DNA of 64,000 bases from Pseudomonadales bacterium (GTDB lineage Bacteria; Pseudomonadota; Gammaproteobacteria; Pseudomonadales; IMCC2047): contig JACKNY010000001.1 of the NCBI GenBank assembly GCA_024234615.1, positions 1,888,501-1,952,500 on the forward strand, given 5' to 3'. Below, piece after piece: positions 45,003-54,378 of this stretch; within the stretch, counting starts at the first letter, position 1, and each line of letters starts with the position of its first letter. Below the pieces are notes generated by a model, which did not search any database, was not told where the DNA came from, and saw nothing but the letters and a program-made list of their open reading frames with translations. The translations under genes and the position numbers were made by a program.

Positions 45003-46295
45003 TTAACGCGACGATTCTTTCGCAGCGAGCTTTTCCGGCTCAGCATTTTCGTAGATCATTAACGGTTCCGTCCCTTCGTTAATGACGGAATCATCGATGA
45101 CAACTTTAGACACCTCGTTCTGAGAAGGGATTTCGTACATAATATCCAGCAATACGGACTCTAAAATTGAGCGTAGTCCACGCGCACCAGTTTTTCGCTC
45201 CATCGCCTTACGAGCAACAGCAATCAGGGCTTCTTCTCGGAAATCGATTTCAACCCCTTCCATTTCAAACAGTTTTTTATACTGTTTTGTCAGTGCGTTC
45301 TTTGGCTCTGTCAATATTTGCATCAAGGCACTTTCATCAAGCTCTCGTAATGTCGCGATAACAGGCAAACGACCGACAAACTCAGGGATAAGTCCATATT
45401 TGATCAAATCTTCCGGCTCAATTTCGGCCAAACTATCACTGATCGATTTTTGATCACTTTTGCTTTTCACAACAGCGCTAAAACCAATGCTACTTTTTTC
45501 AGATCGATCCCGAATAATTTGATCCAGACCAGCAAAGGCGCCACCACAAATAAACAAAATATTAGAAGTGTTAACCTGCAAAAATTCTTGCTGCGGGTGT
45601 TTGCGTCCACCCTGTGGCGGCACCGAGGCTACGGTGCCTTCGATCAGTTTTAGCAATGCTTGCTGCACACCTTCTCCAGACACATCGCGGGTAATTGAAG
45701 GGTTATCGGATTTGCGAGAAATCTTATCTATTTCATCGATATAGACGATGCCTCGTTGTGCTTTATCGACATCGTAATCACACTTTTGTAACAGCTTTTG
45801 GATAATGTTCTCTACATCTTCTCCAACATAACCCGCTTCCGTCAGAGTGGTTGCATCAGCGATCGTGAAAGGAACATTGAGCATACGAGCTAACGTTTCC
45901 GCTAACAATGTTTTACCACTGCCCGTGGGGCCTATGAGCAGGATATTACTTTTACCCAACTCAATGTCATCTTTGGTATCTTCTGACTTGAGCCGCTTAT
46001 AATGATTATAAACAGCCACCGAAAGCACGACCTTGGCACGTTCCTGCCCGATGACATACTCATCTAAGTTTGCTTTAATTTCTTTAGGAGAAGGAAGTCT
46101 GTCTTCGCTACTTTCGGGGTTAGCTTCTTCTATTTCTTCACGAATAATATCATTACAAAGGTCAACACACTCATCACAAATAAAGACTGAAGGTCCCGCA
46201 ATTAGCTTACGAACCTCATGTTGGCTCTTTCCACAAAACGAGCAATACAGCAGTTTGCCGCTTTCGTCGCCACCGATGATGTTATCGTTGGACAT
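45003..46295 (-). CDS. clpX: ATP-dependent Clp protease ATP-binding subunit ClpX
   Basis: The 430-residue unfoldase has an N-terminal zinc-binding domain (Cys18, Cys21, Cys40, Cys43 in YCSFCGK and ICDECVDLC), an AAA+ core with ILLIGPTGSGKTLLAETLAR, GIVYIDEIDKI and the pore loop GYVGEDVEN, RDVSGEGVQQALLKLIEGT, and the ClpP-docking IGF-type loop as SSIGFSAVV. It unfolds ssrA-tagged and other substrates and feeds ClpP. It follows clpP by about 110 bases on the same strand. Confidence 0.97.
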   Translation of the reverse strand: MSNDNIIGGDESGKLLYCSFCGKSQHEVRKLIAGPSVFICDECVDLCNDIIREEIEEANPESSEDRLPSPKEIKANLDEYVIGQERAKVVLSVAVYNHYKRLKSEDTKDDIELGKSNILLIGPTGSGKTLLAETLARMLNVPFTIADATTLTEAGYVGEDVENIIQKLLQKCDYDVDKAQRGIVYIDEIDKISRKSDNPSITRDVSGEGVQQALLKLIEGTVASVPPQGGRKHPQQEFLQVNTSNILFICGGAFAGLDQIIRDRSEKSSIGFSAVVKSKSDQKSISDSLAEIEPEDLIKYGLIPEFVGRLPVIATLRELDESALMQILTEPKNALTKQYKKLFEMEGVEIDFREEALIAVARKAMERKTGARGLRSILESVLLDIMYEIPSQNEVSKVVIDDSVINEGTEPLMIYENAEPEKLAAKESSR

Positions 46296-46407
46296 TCTTC
46301 TACCCCGTCATTAACTCTGTCAAATTCGTCGTCTATTTTACCCTGTAATCCACAAGGCTGCGAATCCAAATTAAACGCCATTGTCCATGGCGAAACTTAA
46401 ACAAGTT

Positions 46408-47037
46408 CTACTTTTGAGTCCGCTGTTCCATGATCGTATCAATTAGACCATATTTAATGGCTGTTTCTCCATCCATGAAATTGTCACGATCAGTATCTTT
46501 CGCAATCACATCCTGTTTTTGACCAGTATGGCTAGCGAGGATTTTATTGAGTTTATCACGAATTGAGAGAATTTCTTTGGTATGAATTTCAATGTCTGTC
46601 GCCTGCCCCTGAAATCCGCCCAGAGGCTGGTGAATCATCATGCGAGAATGTGGCAAACAATAACGCTTGCCTTTTGCTCCACCCGCTAGAAGCAATGCCC
46701 CCATACTCGCTGCCTGACCAATACACATAGTGCTAACGTCAGGTTTAATAAACTGCATGGTATCGTATATTGACAAACCAGCGGTTACTGAGCCACCAGG
46801 GGAGTTGATATAGAGATGGATATCTTTATCAGGATTTTCTGACTCCAAAAAAAGCATCTGTGCAACGACTAGATTGGCCATGTGGTCTTCAACTTGGCCA
46901 ACCAAAAAAATGACACGCTCTTTTAATAGCCTAGAATAAATATCATAGGAGCGCTCGCCTCGAGCGGTTTGCTCGACCACGATAGGCACTAACTGACTGA
47001 CAAGATCGGAATAGTTAGGATTTAGTTCTTTATTCAT
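46408..47037 (-). CDS. clpP: ATP-dependent Clp protease proteolytic subunit ClpP
   Basis: The 209-residue serine peptidase has the triad Ser111 (GQAASMGALLL), His136 (MMIHQPLGG) and Asp185 (DTDRDNFM). The first residues are a short propeptide of the usual length. It forms the 14-mer chamber for ClpX and for ClpA, encoded 12 kb away in this window. It lies between tig and clpX in the conserved order. Confidence 0.97.
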   Translation of the reverse strand: MNKELNPNYSDLVSQLVPIVVEQTARGERSYDIYSRLLKERVIFLVGQVEDHMANLVVAQMLFLESENPDKDIHLYINSPGGSVTAGLSIYDTMQFIKPDVSTMCIGQAASMGALLLAGGAKGKRYCLPHSRMMIHQPLGGFQGQATDIEIHTKEILSIRDKLNKILASHTGQKQDVIAKDTDRDNFMDGETAIKYGLIDTIMEQRTQK

Positions 47038-47140
47038 TTATTACCCAGCGCACGGCGCATCTATTTAATGGACAGCTTTAATAAATACTAGAACATGATC
47101 GGGCTTGCGCCTACTTTTAATAATCTTTTTTGGCAAAAAA

Positions 47141-48511
47141 TTATTTTTCTCCAGTATCCTCAGCTGTTGCAGCTTTTGAATCATCATCTGATGCACTAGC
47201 TGGCTTCGCTGGAGCTGGTGGCTTGACAGCCTCTTCATAAGAGGTTGCCACTTCAGTCACTTTCATACTTTCCAGTACACGGTCTATCACCTGCTCTTCC
47301 AATGCAACAGATTTTAACTGATTCAATTGCTGTTCATTACTTCGAATATACTCAACCACTTCCTCTGGGCTTTCGTAGCTCTGAGCCATATCTTCAATCA
47401 TCTTTTCAACACGCGCATCATCAAGTTCAATTTTATGATCCTTAATAAACTGGCTCATAATCAGCCCTATCGAAACACGCTGTGTTGCTTGATCAGTAAA
47501 TAGCGCTGCAGGCAACATCGACACGTCAAAGCCTTGCCCACCACCATACTGCTGCATCATTTCCTGACGCAAGCGATCAACTTCCTGGTCAAGCAATGCT
47601 TTCGGCAATTCAATTTTATGCAAATCAACCAGGCCAACGATAACCTGGCTTTTCACCTTATTCCGGACGGCGCTTTTCAGCTCCCGTTCCATGTTCTTTT
47701 TAATTTCTTCACGGAACTTAGGCTCCCCACCTTCGCTTACACCAAACAGTGAGAAAAGATCATCGTTAATTTCAGGAATGACTGGTTCTTTTACCGCATG
47801 CACTTTGACAGTAAATTCAACCGCTTTACCCGCTAATTCCTTAGCATGGTACTCCTCAGGAAAAGACAGCTGTAACACTTTCTCTTCTTCGGCATTCATA
47901 CCCACAACACCGTCTTCAAACCCTGGAATCATACGACCCGAGCCTAATACTAAAAGCGTATTTTCAGCGGAACCACCCGGAAAGGATTCGCCATTCATGA
48001 TCCCTTTAAAGTCTATTGTGACCTCGTCACCATCCTGCGCGGCGCGATCGACCGGCTCCATTTTGGTTTGTTGCTTACGTAGCTGCTCAACCATCTTGTC
48101 TATATCGCTTTCTTCTATAGTGGCGACTTGCTTTTCAATTTCGATGCTACTTAGATCCCCGATGACCACTTCAGGATAAACCTCAAAAGTAGCGACGAAC
48201 TCTAAATCTTTGCCTTCTTCCATCACTTTCGGCTCGATCTGAGGCATACCAGCGGGATTTAATTTTTCTTGCACCACTGCATCATAGAAAGATTTCTGCA
48301 TCACTTCGCCCAGCACTTCCTGACGCACACCAGTGCCATAGCGCTGCTTAATTACCTTAAAGGGGACTTTCCCTGGTCGAAACCCATCAATACGTGCATT
48401 TTGCGCCGCTTTTTTAAGACGCGTTTCAACTTCTGACTCGATACGTTCTGCAGGTACGCCAACAGTAATACGTCGTTCAATGTTATTTAGGGTTTCAACT
48501 GAAACTTGCAT
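47141..48511 (-). CDS. tig: trigger factor
   Basis: The 456-residue ribosome-bound chaperone has the N-terminal ribosome-binding signature GFRPGKVPF (within residues 40-55), the FKBP-type PPIase domain (about 150-245, GDEVTIDFKGIMNGESFPGG, GFEDGVVGM) and the long helical C-terminal chaperone domain, ending in a low-complexity Ala/Pro/Asp tail. The ATG at 48511 with GAGGAAATC upstream is the true start; the frame stays open through the adjacent tRNA-Leu, which is an artefact. It is probably transcribed with the four tRNAs ahead of it. Confidence 0.96.
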   Translation of the reverse strand: MQVSVETLNNIERRITVGVPAERIESEVETRLKKAAQNARIDGFRPGKVPFKVIKQRYGTGVRQEVLGEVMQKSFYDAVVQEKLNPAGMPQIEPKVMEEGKDLEFVATFEVYPEVVIGDLSSIEIEKQVATIEESDIDKMVEQLRKQQTKMEPVDRAAQDGDEVTIDFKGIMNGESFPGGSAENTLLVLGSGRMIPGFEDGVVGMNAEEEKVLQLSFPEEYHAKELAGKAVEFTVKVHAVKEPVIPEINDDLFSLFGVSEGGEPKFREEIKKNMERELKSAVRNKVKSQVIVGLVDLHKIELPKALLDQEVDRLRQEMMQQYGGGQGFDVSMLPAALFTDQATQRVSIGLIMSQFIKDHKIELDDARVEKMIEDMAQSYESPEEVVEYIRSNEQQLNQLKSVALEEQVIDRVLESMKVTEVATSYEEAVKPPAPAKPASASDDDSKAATAEDTGEK

Positions 48512-48550
48512 GATTTCCTCTACGAATAATTCTGACTTGAGTTTGAAAAG

Positions 48551-48635
48551 TGGTGCGGATGGAGAGACTCGAACTCTCACGCCTCTCGGCACTAGAACCT
48601 AAATCTAGCGTGTATACCAATTTCACCACATCCGC
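48551..48635 (-). tRNA. tRNA-Leu (anticodon UAG)
   Basis: An 85-base class II tRNA with acceptor GCGGATG / CATCCGC, anticodon loop TTTAGGT (UAG, reads CUA), a variable arm (TGCCGAGAGGCG region), TTCGAGT in the T-arm and encoded CCA. Last of four tRNAs before tig. Confidence 0.96.
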
Positions 48636-48744
48636 ATAATTTGGTAGCTGCTTCCACCGTTGATAAGTAATTGGCGTTGCCAACTGGAATTTGGCATCAT
48701 ACCTTATTCAAACTAAAGCGGCGACAGGGAGAATAACCAATAAA

Positions 48745-48821
48745 TGGGGTGAGTGATGGGGCTTGAACCCACGACCGCCGGAATCACAATCCGGAGCTCT
48801 GCCAACTGAGCTACACTCACC
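48745..48821 (-). tRNA. tRNA-His (anticodon GUG)
   Basis: Acceptor GGTGAGTG / CACTCACC includes the extra G-1 paired with C73 that is specific for tRNA-His. The anticodon loop is TTGTGAT. CCA is encoded. Confidence 0.97.
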
Positions 48822-48859
48822 ATAAACTTTGATTCCAGACCAATTCGCACCACGACTAA

Positions 48860-48936
48860 TGGCGCGCCCGGCAGGAATCGAACCTGCAACCCTCGGCTTA
48901 GAAGGCCGATGCTCTATCCGATTGAGCTACGGGCGC
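48860..48936 (-). tRNA. tRNA-Arg (anticodon UCU)
   Basis: A 77-base tRNA with acceptor GCGCCCG / CGGGCGC, anticodon loop CTTCTAA (UCU, reads AGA), T-loop TTCGATT and encoded CCA with G73. Confidence 0.97.
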
Positions 48937-48962
48937 ATTAGTGCCTGGGGCCGCATAAAAAT

Positions 48963-49039
48963 TGGTCGGGGTAGAGAGATTCGAACTCCCGACATCCTGC
49001 TCCCAAAGCAGGCGCGCTACCAGACTGCGCTATACCCCG
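48963..49039 (-). tRNA. tRNA-Pro (anticodon UGG)
   Basis: A 77-base tRNA with acceptor CGGGGTA / TACCCCG, anticodon loop TTTGGGA (UGG) and encoded CCA with A73. First gene of the Pro-Arg-His-Leu operon. Confidence 0.97.
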
Positions 49040-49080
49040 ATTCTCTACTGCTACTTAGTCGTCTCAGCTTGGAGGACGGC

Positions 49081-49109
49081 ATATTACTCAGCTAGACAAG
49101 GTCAGTCAA
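49081..49109 (-). promoter_or_regulatory. sigma-70 promoter of the tRNA(Pro-Arg-His-Leu)-tig operon
   Basis: Minus strand: -35 TTGACT (49104-49109), 17-base spacer, -10 TAATAT (49081-49086), then a GC-rich discriminator (GCCGTCC). Such a discriminator is typical of tRNA promoters under stringent control. It lies about 40 bases before tRNA-Pro. Confidence 0.85.
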
Positions 49110-49160
49110 CTATTCACCGCATAATTATCGGTAACTAACTGAGACTTAACTTAGTGAGCA

Positions 49161-50561
49161 TTAAGTACTCTGTCGACGCCAGCTAGTGCCCTCTCTGCCA
49201 TCATCTAATAATATGCCGTTTGCTATTAACTCATCGCGCAATTGGTCAGCCTTCGCCCACTCTTTTGCCGCACGAGCCGCGTTGCGAGCAGCAATCAAGG
49301 CTTCAACCTCTTCAGCACTAATTCCCGGTGCCGCGGTTCCCTGCAAAAACGCTTCCGGAGACTGCTGCAACAAGCCTAATAAACCGGCCAAATCCTTAAG
49401 CAAATCTACCAGTTGCGCACTTTTATCGGGTGCTTTATTGATCTCCTTTACCAACTCAAACAAAAGCGCGAGCGCTTCCGGGGTATTGAAATCATCATCC
49501 ATCGCATCAATAAAACGGTTTCGGTAGGCCTCTAACCGCTCTGCGTCCACGAACTGACCTTTAACACCAGCTGAAACAGCCGCCTGACGCAACGCAGTAT
49601 AAAAACGCTCCAAGGACTGCTGCGCTTGCTTCAGGTTCTCTTCAGAATAGTTAATTGGGCTGCGGTAATGGCTGGAGATTAAAAAGTAACGCACTACTTC
49701 CGGATTATACTTTGCTAACACATCACGAATGGTAAAGAAATTACCCAATGACTTGGACATTTTCTCGTTATCCACTCGCACTGCACCAGCATGCATCCAA
49801 ATTTGCACATAGGGTTTTCCGGTAGCGGCTTCCGACTGCGCAATCTCATTCTCATGATGAGGAAACTTCAGATCAGGCCCGCCGCCATGAATATCAAAGG
49901 TTTCACCCAGACAACAGGTGCTCATCGCCGAGCATTCGATATGCCAACCAGGTCGTCCAGGTCCCCAGGGTGACTCCCAGGCTGCTTCACCCGGCTTGGC
50001 TGCTTTCCACAGCACAAAATCCAATGGGCTTTGTTTCGCCTCGTCAATCTCCACCCGCGCGCCAGCTCGCAAGTCTTCCAGGTTGCGCTTACTTAATTTG
50101 CCATAATCCTTAAACTTATCAATCCGATAGTAGACATCGCCATTAGCAGCCGCATAGGCATAACCCTTCGCTATTAACGTCCCAATCATATTGAGAATCT
50201 GATCCATGTGAGCGGTGGCACGCGGCTCTAAGTCGGGAGGCAGCACACCTAACGCGCGCTCATCCTCATGCATCGCCGCAATAAATCGTTCAGTAAGCTG
50301 TTGATAAGGCTCACCGTTTTCTGCGGCACGCTTAAAAATTTTATCATCTACATCCGTGATATTGCGCACATAAGTGACTTGGTAACCCTTATATCTCAAG
50401 TAACGGGTAATTACATCAAAAGCAACCATCACTCCGCGCGCATGCCCAATATGACAATAGTCATAGACCGTCATGCCGCAGACATACATTCTGACCTGCC
50501 CAGGAACCAGTGGTTTAAACGCTTCTTTCCTACCGCTTAATGAGTTATAGATTTTTAGCAC
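49161..50561 (-). CDS. cysS: cysteinyl-tRNA synthetase
   Basis: The 466-residue class I synthetase has MYVCGMTVYDYCHIGHARG (first zinc ligand and HIGH), WHIECSAMS and HGGGPDLKFPHHENEIAQSE (zinc site) and KMSKSLGNFFTIRD (KMSKS loop). It starts with GTG, with AAGG 8 bases upstream, 3 bases after the glnS stop, so the two are one transcription unit. Confidence 0.96.
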   Translation of the reverse strand: MLKIYNSLSGRKEAFKPLVPGQVRMYVCGMTVYDYCHIGHARGVMVAFDVITRYLRYKGYQVTYVRNITDVDDKIFKRAAENGEPYQQLTERFIAAMHEDERALGVLPPDLEPRATAHMDQILNMIGTLIAKGYAYAAANGDVYYRIDKFKDYGKLSKRNLEDLRAGARVEIDEAKQSPLDFVLWKAAKPGEAAWESPWGPGRPGWHIECSAMSTCCLGETFDIHGGGPDLKFPHHENEIAQSEAATGKPYVQIWMHAGAVRVDNEKMSKSLGNFFTIRDVLAKYNPEVVRYFLISSHYRSPINYSEENLKQAQQSLERFYTALRQAAVSAGVKGQFVDAERLEAYRNRFIDAMDDDFNTPEALALLFELVKEINKAPDKSAQLVDLLKDLAGLLGLLQQSPEAFLQGTAAPGISAEEVEALIAARNAARAAKEWAKADQLRDELIANGILLDDGREGTSWRRQST

Positions 50562-50564
50562 AGC

Positions 50565-52250
50565 CTAGCCTTGCTTCTGCTGAGTTTTTGCCCATGAATC
50601 GCGCAACCCGACGGTTCGATTAAACACTAGTTTTCCCGGTTTCGAATCATATCTGTCCGCACAAAAATAACCCAACCGCTCAAATTGGTAGCGCTGCTCC
50701 GGTTCGGCGCTGGCTAATCCCGGCTCCGCTTTACAATTTTGGAGAATTTCCACTGAATCCGGATTCAGGTGTACCAAAAAGTCATCACTATCCGGGCTTT
50801 CTTCGGTAAAGAGTTGATCGTAAAGACGAACTTCACAGTCGACTGAGTGTTTCGCTGACACCCAATGTATCACGCCCTTGACCTTACGACCTTCTGGGTT
50901 AGCCCCTAACGTCTTGTCATCATAACTACAGCGCAGCTCAACCACATTACCTTGCTCGCTTTTTACGACTTCATCACAACGGATCACATAGGCATTGCGC
51001 AGACGTACTTCTCTACCGGGTGCCAAGCGATAATATTTAGCTGGCGGGTCTTCCATAAAATCGTCCTGATCAATATAGATTTCCCGGCAAAAAGGTAACG
51101 TACGCTCGCCCATCGCTGCGTCATCGGGGTGGGCTTGTGTAACTAACAACTCTTCTTTGTCTTCAGGGTAATTGGTGATGCTCACCTTAATTGGTCGCAG
51201 CACACACATTGCACGCGGCGCATTCACTTCCAAGTCTTCACGTATACTATGCACCAGCATCGCAGCGTCGACGATACCATCGCTTCGAGTAACCCCTATA
51301 TTGTCACAGAATTTGCGAATCGACGCGGGAGTATAACCACGCCTGCGCAAACCAGAGATGGTCGGCAACCGCGGATCATCCCAACCAGTGACTATGCCTT
51401 CATCAATTAAGCGCTTAAGTTTACGCTTACTGGTAAGCGTATGACTGAGGTTCAAGCGTGCAAATTCGATTTGCTGAGGATGGCAAGGCGTGCTGATATT
51501 ATCCAGCACCCAATCATAAAGTGGGCGATGATCTTCAAATTCAAGGGTACACAGAGAATGCGTGATATTTTCAAGCGCATCGGAAATGCAATGAGTAAAA
51601 TCGTACATCGGATAAATACACCATTTGTCGCCAGTACGATGGTGAGTTACCCTGCGAATGCGGTAAATAATGGGGTCGCGCATATTCAAGTTGGGCGACG
51701 CCATATCGATTTTCGCACGCAAGACATGTGCGCCATCGGCAAACTCACCAGCGCGCATGCGCTTAAACAAGTCCAAATTTTCCTCAATACTACGGGTTCG
51801 ATAGGGACTATCTTTACCGGGTTGCGTTAGTGTACCGCGATATTCACGCATCTGTTCATTATTTAGACTGCACACATAGGCCTTACCTCTTCCAATCAAC
51901 TCTACTGCAAAATCAAATAGTTGCTCGAAATAATTAGAAGAAAATTTAACTTCACCATCCCACTCAAACCCGAGCCATCTAACATCGCTCTCAATAGCTT
52001 CCACATACGCAGTGCTTTCTTTTTCCGGATTAGTGTCATCAAAACGCAGATTGCAGCGTCCATCAGCGTAGTCCTTGGCAATACCGAAATTGAGGCAAAT
52101 CGATTTGGCGTGACCAATATGCAGAAAACCATTTGGTTCCGGCGGAAAACGGGTGACTACTTTTCCGTTATGTTTGCCTTGGCGCAAATCGTCATCAATG
52201 ATATTGCGAATAAAGTTAGATTTGCTTGTTGTATCAGTATTGTTCATCAT
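50565..52250 (-). CDS. glnS: glutaminyl-tRNA synthetase
   Basis: The 561-residue class I synthetase has RFPPEPNGFLHIGHAKSICLN-type N-terminal motif, RFDDTNPEKE, YDFTHCISDALENITHSLCT and the KMSKS-equivalent LTSKRKL; the anticodon-binding beta-barrels follow. The HIGH sequence and direct glutaminylation are those of true GlnRS rather than non-discriminating GluRS. Two ATGs in tandem begin the frame (52250, 52247). It is read with cysS and diverges from ppiB. Confidence 0.96.
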   Translation of the reverse strand: MMNNTDTTSKSNFIRNIIDDDLRQGKHNGKVVTRFPPEPNGFLHIGHAKSICLNFGIAKDYADGRCNLRFDDTNPEKESTAYVEAIESDVRWLGFEWDGEVKFSSNYFEQLFDFAVELIGRGKAYVCSLNNEQMREYRGTLTQPGKDSPYRTRSIEENLDLFKRMRAGEFADGAHVLRAKIDMASPNLNMRDPIIYRIRRVTHHRTGDKWCIYPMYDFTHCISDALENITHSLCTLEFEDHRPLYDWVLDNISTPCHPQQIEFARLNLSHTLTSKRKLKRLIDEGIVTGWDDPRLPTISGLRRRGYTPASIRKFCDNIGVTRSDGIVDAAMLVHSIREDLEVNAPRAMCVLRPIKVSITNYPEDKEELLVTQAHPDDAAMGERTLPFCREIYIDQDDFMEDPPAKYYRLAPGREVRLRNAYVIRCDEVVKSEQGNVVELRCSYDDKTLGANPEGRKVKGVIHWVSAKHSVDCEVRLYDQLFTEESPDSDDFLVHLNPDSVEILQNCKAEPGLASAEPEQRYQFERLGYFCADRYDSKPGKLVFNRTVGLRDSWAKTQQKQG

Positions 52251-52454
52251 AAATAAACGCGATAAAGTCTCAGCTATGTCTTCTAGTCAGGAAATCTAGA
52301 CTGCAACGAATCAGTCAGCCTAGCAATCCGCCAGAAATACCTTAAAAATAAGACCAGACATTATAACTGCCTTGCGCAATGCTGCTAGAGCAAAGCACAA
52401 GAAAATAAGAAATAACTTTGTTTACATCATCACGTCGAACAACGGGAGTCCTTG

Positions 52455-52955
52455 ATGATCATTTTGCACACTAATTTTGGCGATATTCGAATCGAGTTGA
52501 ATAGTTCAAAAGCACCCATCAGCTCAAAAAACTTTAAGGCCTACGCAAAAAGTGGCTTTTATAATGGCACTATATTTCATCGTGTTATTAAAAACTTTAT
52601 GATTCAGGGCGGTGGCTTTGAGGTAGGCATGAAACAAAAAACCACCAATGACCCTATTCAAAACGAAGCTGATAATGGCCTAAGTAATCTTCGCGGCAGC
52701 ATCGCCATGGCGAGAACAATGGAGCCACACTCAGCTACAGCTCAATTTTTTATTAACCTGGAAGATAATACTTTCCTCGATCACAGCTCCAAATCTACTG
52801 AGGGCTGGGGTTATGCCGTTTTCGGCAAAGTGGTTGAGGGTATGGAAGTTGTCGATAAAATAAAAGCCGTTAACACGACGGTAAAATCTGGGCATCAGGA
52901 TGTACCCGCTGATGACGTAATTATCGAATCCGTTGAATTGGTGGATGATTTTTAA
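52455..52955 (+). CDS. ppiB: cytoplasmic cyclophilin peptidyl-prolyl isomerase
   Basis: The 166-residue cyclophilin begins MIILHTNFGDIRIELNSSKA and has GTIFHRVIKNFMIQGGGF (active-site Arg and Phe), GSIAMARTMEPHSATAQFFI and GYAVFGKVVEGMEVVDKI. There is no signal peptide, so it is cytoplasmic PpiB. The ATG at 52455 has GGGAG 7 bases upstream. It ends 7 bases before lpxH; the pair is operonic, as in many gammaproteobacteria. Confidence 0.95.
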   Translation: MIILHTNFGDIRIELNSSKAPISSKNFKAYAKSGFYNGTIFHRVIKNFMIQGGGFEVGMKQKTTNDPIQNEADNGLSNLRGSIAMARTMEPHSATAQFFINLEDNTFLDHSSKSTEGWGYAVFGKVVEGMEVVDKIKAVNTTVKSGHQDVPADDVIIESVELVDDF

Positions 52956-52962
52956 CAGTCAA

Positions 52963-53694
52963 ATGACTACGTTATTTATATCCGACCTGCATTTACAACC
53001 GCAAAAGCCTGCTGTTGTGCAGGCTTTTTTGCAGTTTATCCGGACTCAAACACAGGAGGTCGACGCCCTCTATATTCTTGGTGATCTGTTTGAAGCCTGG
53101 ATTGGCGACGATTTCAATAACGCTTTTAGCGATGCGATCAAAGCAGCATTGTCTTCCCTCAGAGCACGCGACGTTCCAGTTTTTTTGATTCATGGTAATC
53201 GTGACTTTCTAATCGGCGAGCTATTCGCCACTCAAACTGGCTGCCAGATACTCTCCGATCCGACATTGATTGATCTCTACGGAATCCCTACTCTGTTAAT
53301 GCATGGCGACACCCTGTGCACTGATGATACCGCCTACCTTGAATTTCGCAGAATGGTACGTAATCCTGATTGGCAAAAAGAGTTATTGGGGAAATCTATC
53401 CCAGATCGTCTTGCCATCGCGCAAAACCTACGCGATGTCAGCAAGGAAAAAACAGGCGGAAAAACGGCTCAAATTATGGATGTCACTCGATCTGAAGTGG
53501 AAAGAGTTATGTCTGAGCATCAGGTGCAGCGATTAATTCATGGGCATACCCATCGCCCACAGGTGCACCAACTGAGTATCGCAAACACGCCAGCTGAGCG
53601 TATTGTGCTCGGTGACTGGGATAAGCATGGCTGGGTTTTAAAGGTTGATCCTACTACGTATCAACTGGAGCAGTTTAACATTGTGCAGGGATAA
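52963..53694 (+). CDS. lpxH: UDP-2,3-diacylglucosamine hydrolase
   Basis: The 243-residue metallophosphoesterase makes lipid X in lipid A synthesis. Metal-site motifs are SDLHLQ, LGDLFEAWIGDD, HGNRDFL and HGHTHRP; the LpxH-specific segment DPTLIDLYGIPTLLMHGDTL is present. The frame is open from 52933 inside ppiB, but the ATG at 52963 gives the family start MTTLFISDLHL. Confidence 0.95.
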   Translation: MTTLFISDLHLQPQKPAVVQAFLQFIRTQTQEVDALYILGDLFEAWIGDDFNNAFSDAIKAALSSLRARDVPVFLIHGNRDFLIGELFATQTGCQILSDPTLIDLYGIPTLLMHGDTLCTDDTAYLEFRRMVRNPDWQKELLGKSIPDRLAIAQNLRDVSKEKTGGKTAQIMDVTRSEVERVMSEHQVQRLIHGHTHRPQVHQLSIANTPAERIVLGDWDKHGWVLKVDPTTYQLEQFNIVQG

Positions 53695-53719
53695 CCCTAT
53701 CGATAGCAACGACGGTTGC

Positions 53720-54322
53720 TTACACGGGTGTGCCACTGTGAAATCGAAATTCCGAATCTGGCGCTAAAATCAACTGCCCCTCTTTCTCAGCAAATAACTC
53801 AATTCGATCTTTAATCGGCTCATCACTATAAAGCTCCGCCAAAGCCAGATAATCCTGGTAATGCCGACCTTCAGAACGTAATAAAGAACGATAAAATTTA
53901 GATAACGGCGCTTCCAAGTGGGGCGCAAGCATAGCAAAGCGTTCGCAGGAACGTGCCTCAACAAATGCGCCGACAATCAAAATATCAACAAAGCGCGCCG
54001 GTTCATGGGTACGAACCAAGGCACGCAAGCCACTGGCATATCGAGAAGGCGTTAGGTGCCGGTATTCGATATTACGCTCGCGCATAATCTCCATGACCTG
54101 CTCAAAGTGTAATAACTCCTCACGGGCAAGCTGCGCCATTTTATGCAGCATCTCCACACGATCAACATACCGATAAATCAAACTCATTGCGGTGGACGCT
54201 GCTTTCTTCTCGCAATGAGCATGATCAATTAGCAGGAGCTCAATATTCTGAAGCGCTTTATCGATCCATTCTTGTGGTGTTTCGCAGATTAAAAATTCTT
54301 TTATTTCCGAAAGTTGCGGCAT
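53720..54322 (-). CDS. miaE: tRNA-(ms2io6A37) hydroxylase MiaE
   Basis: The 200-residue ferritin-like diiron monooxygenase hydroxylates the isopentenyl group of ms2i6A37 in tRNA. Iron-ligand segments are DHAHCEKKAAS, REELLHFEQV, EARSCERFAML and SEGRHYQDYL. The reaction needs O2, so it fits an aerobic organism. It converges with lpxH. Confidence 0.9.
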   Translation of the reverse strand: MPQLSEIKEFLICETPQEWIDKALQNIELLLIDHAHCEKKAASTAMSLIYRYVDRVEMLHKMAQLAREELLHFEQVMEIMRERNIEYRHLTPSRYASGLRALVRTHEPARFVDILIVGAFVEARSCERFAMLAPHLEAPLSKFYRSLLRSEGRHYQDYLALAELYSDEPIKDRIELFAEKEGQLILAPDSEFRFHSGTPV

Positions 54323-54378
54323 TTATTTAAATTTATTCTAGATAATTGATAGGCTCTATAACTCAGTTTGCTGTTGGT

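Noticed and set aside
48512..48592. 27-codon extension of trigger factor upstream of 48511
   Set aside because: It reads through the tRNA-Leu gene and has no ribosome site; the ATG at 48511 has GAGGAAATC and the family N-terminus.
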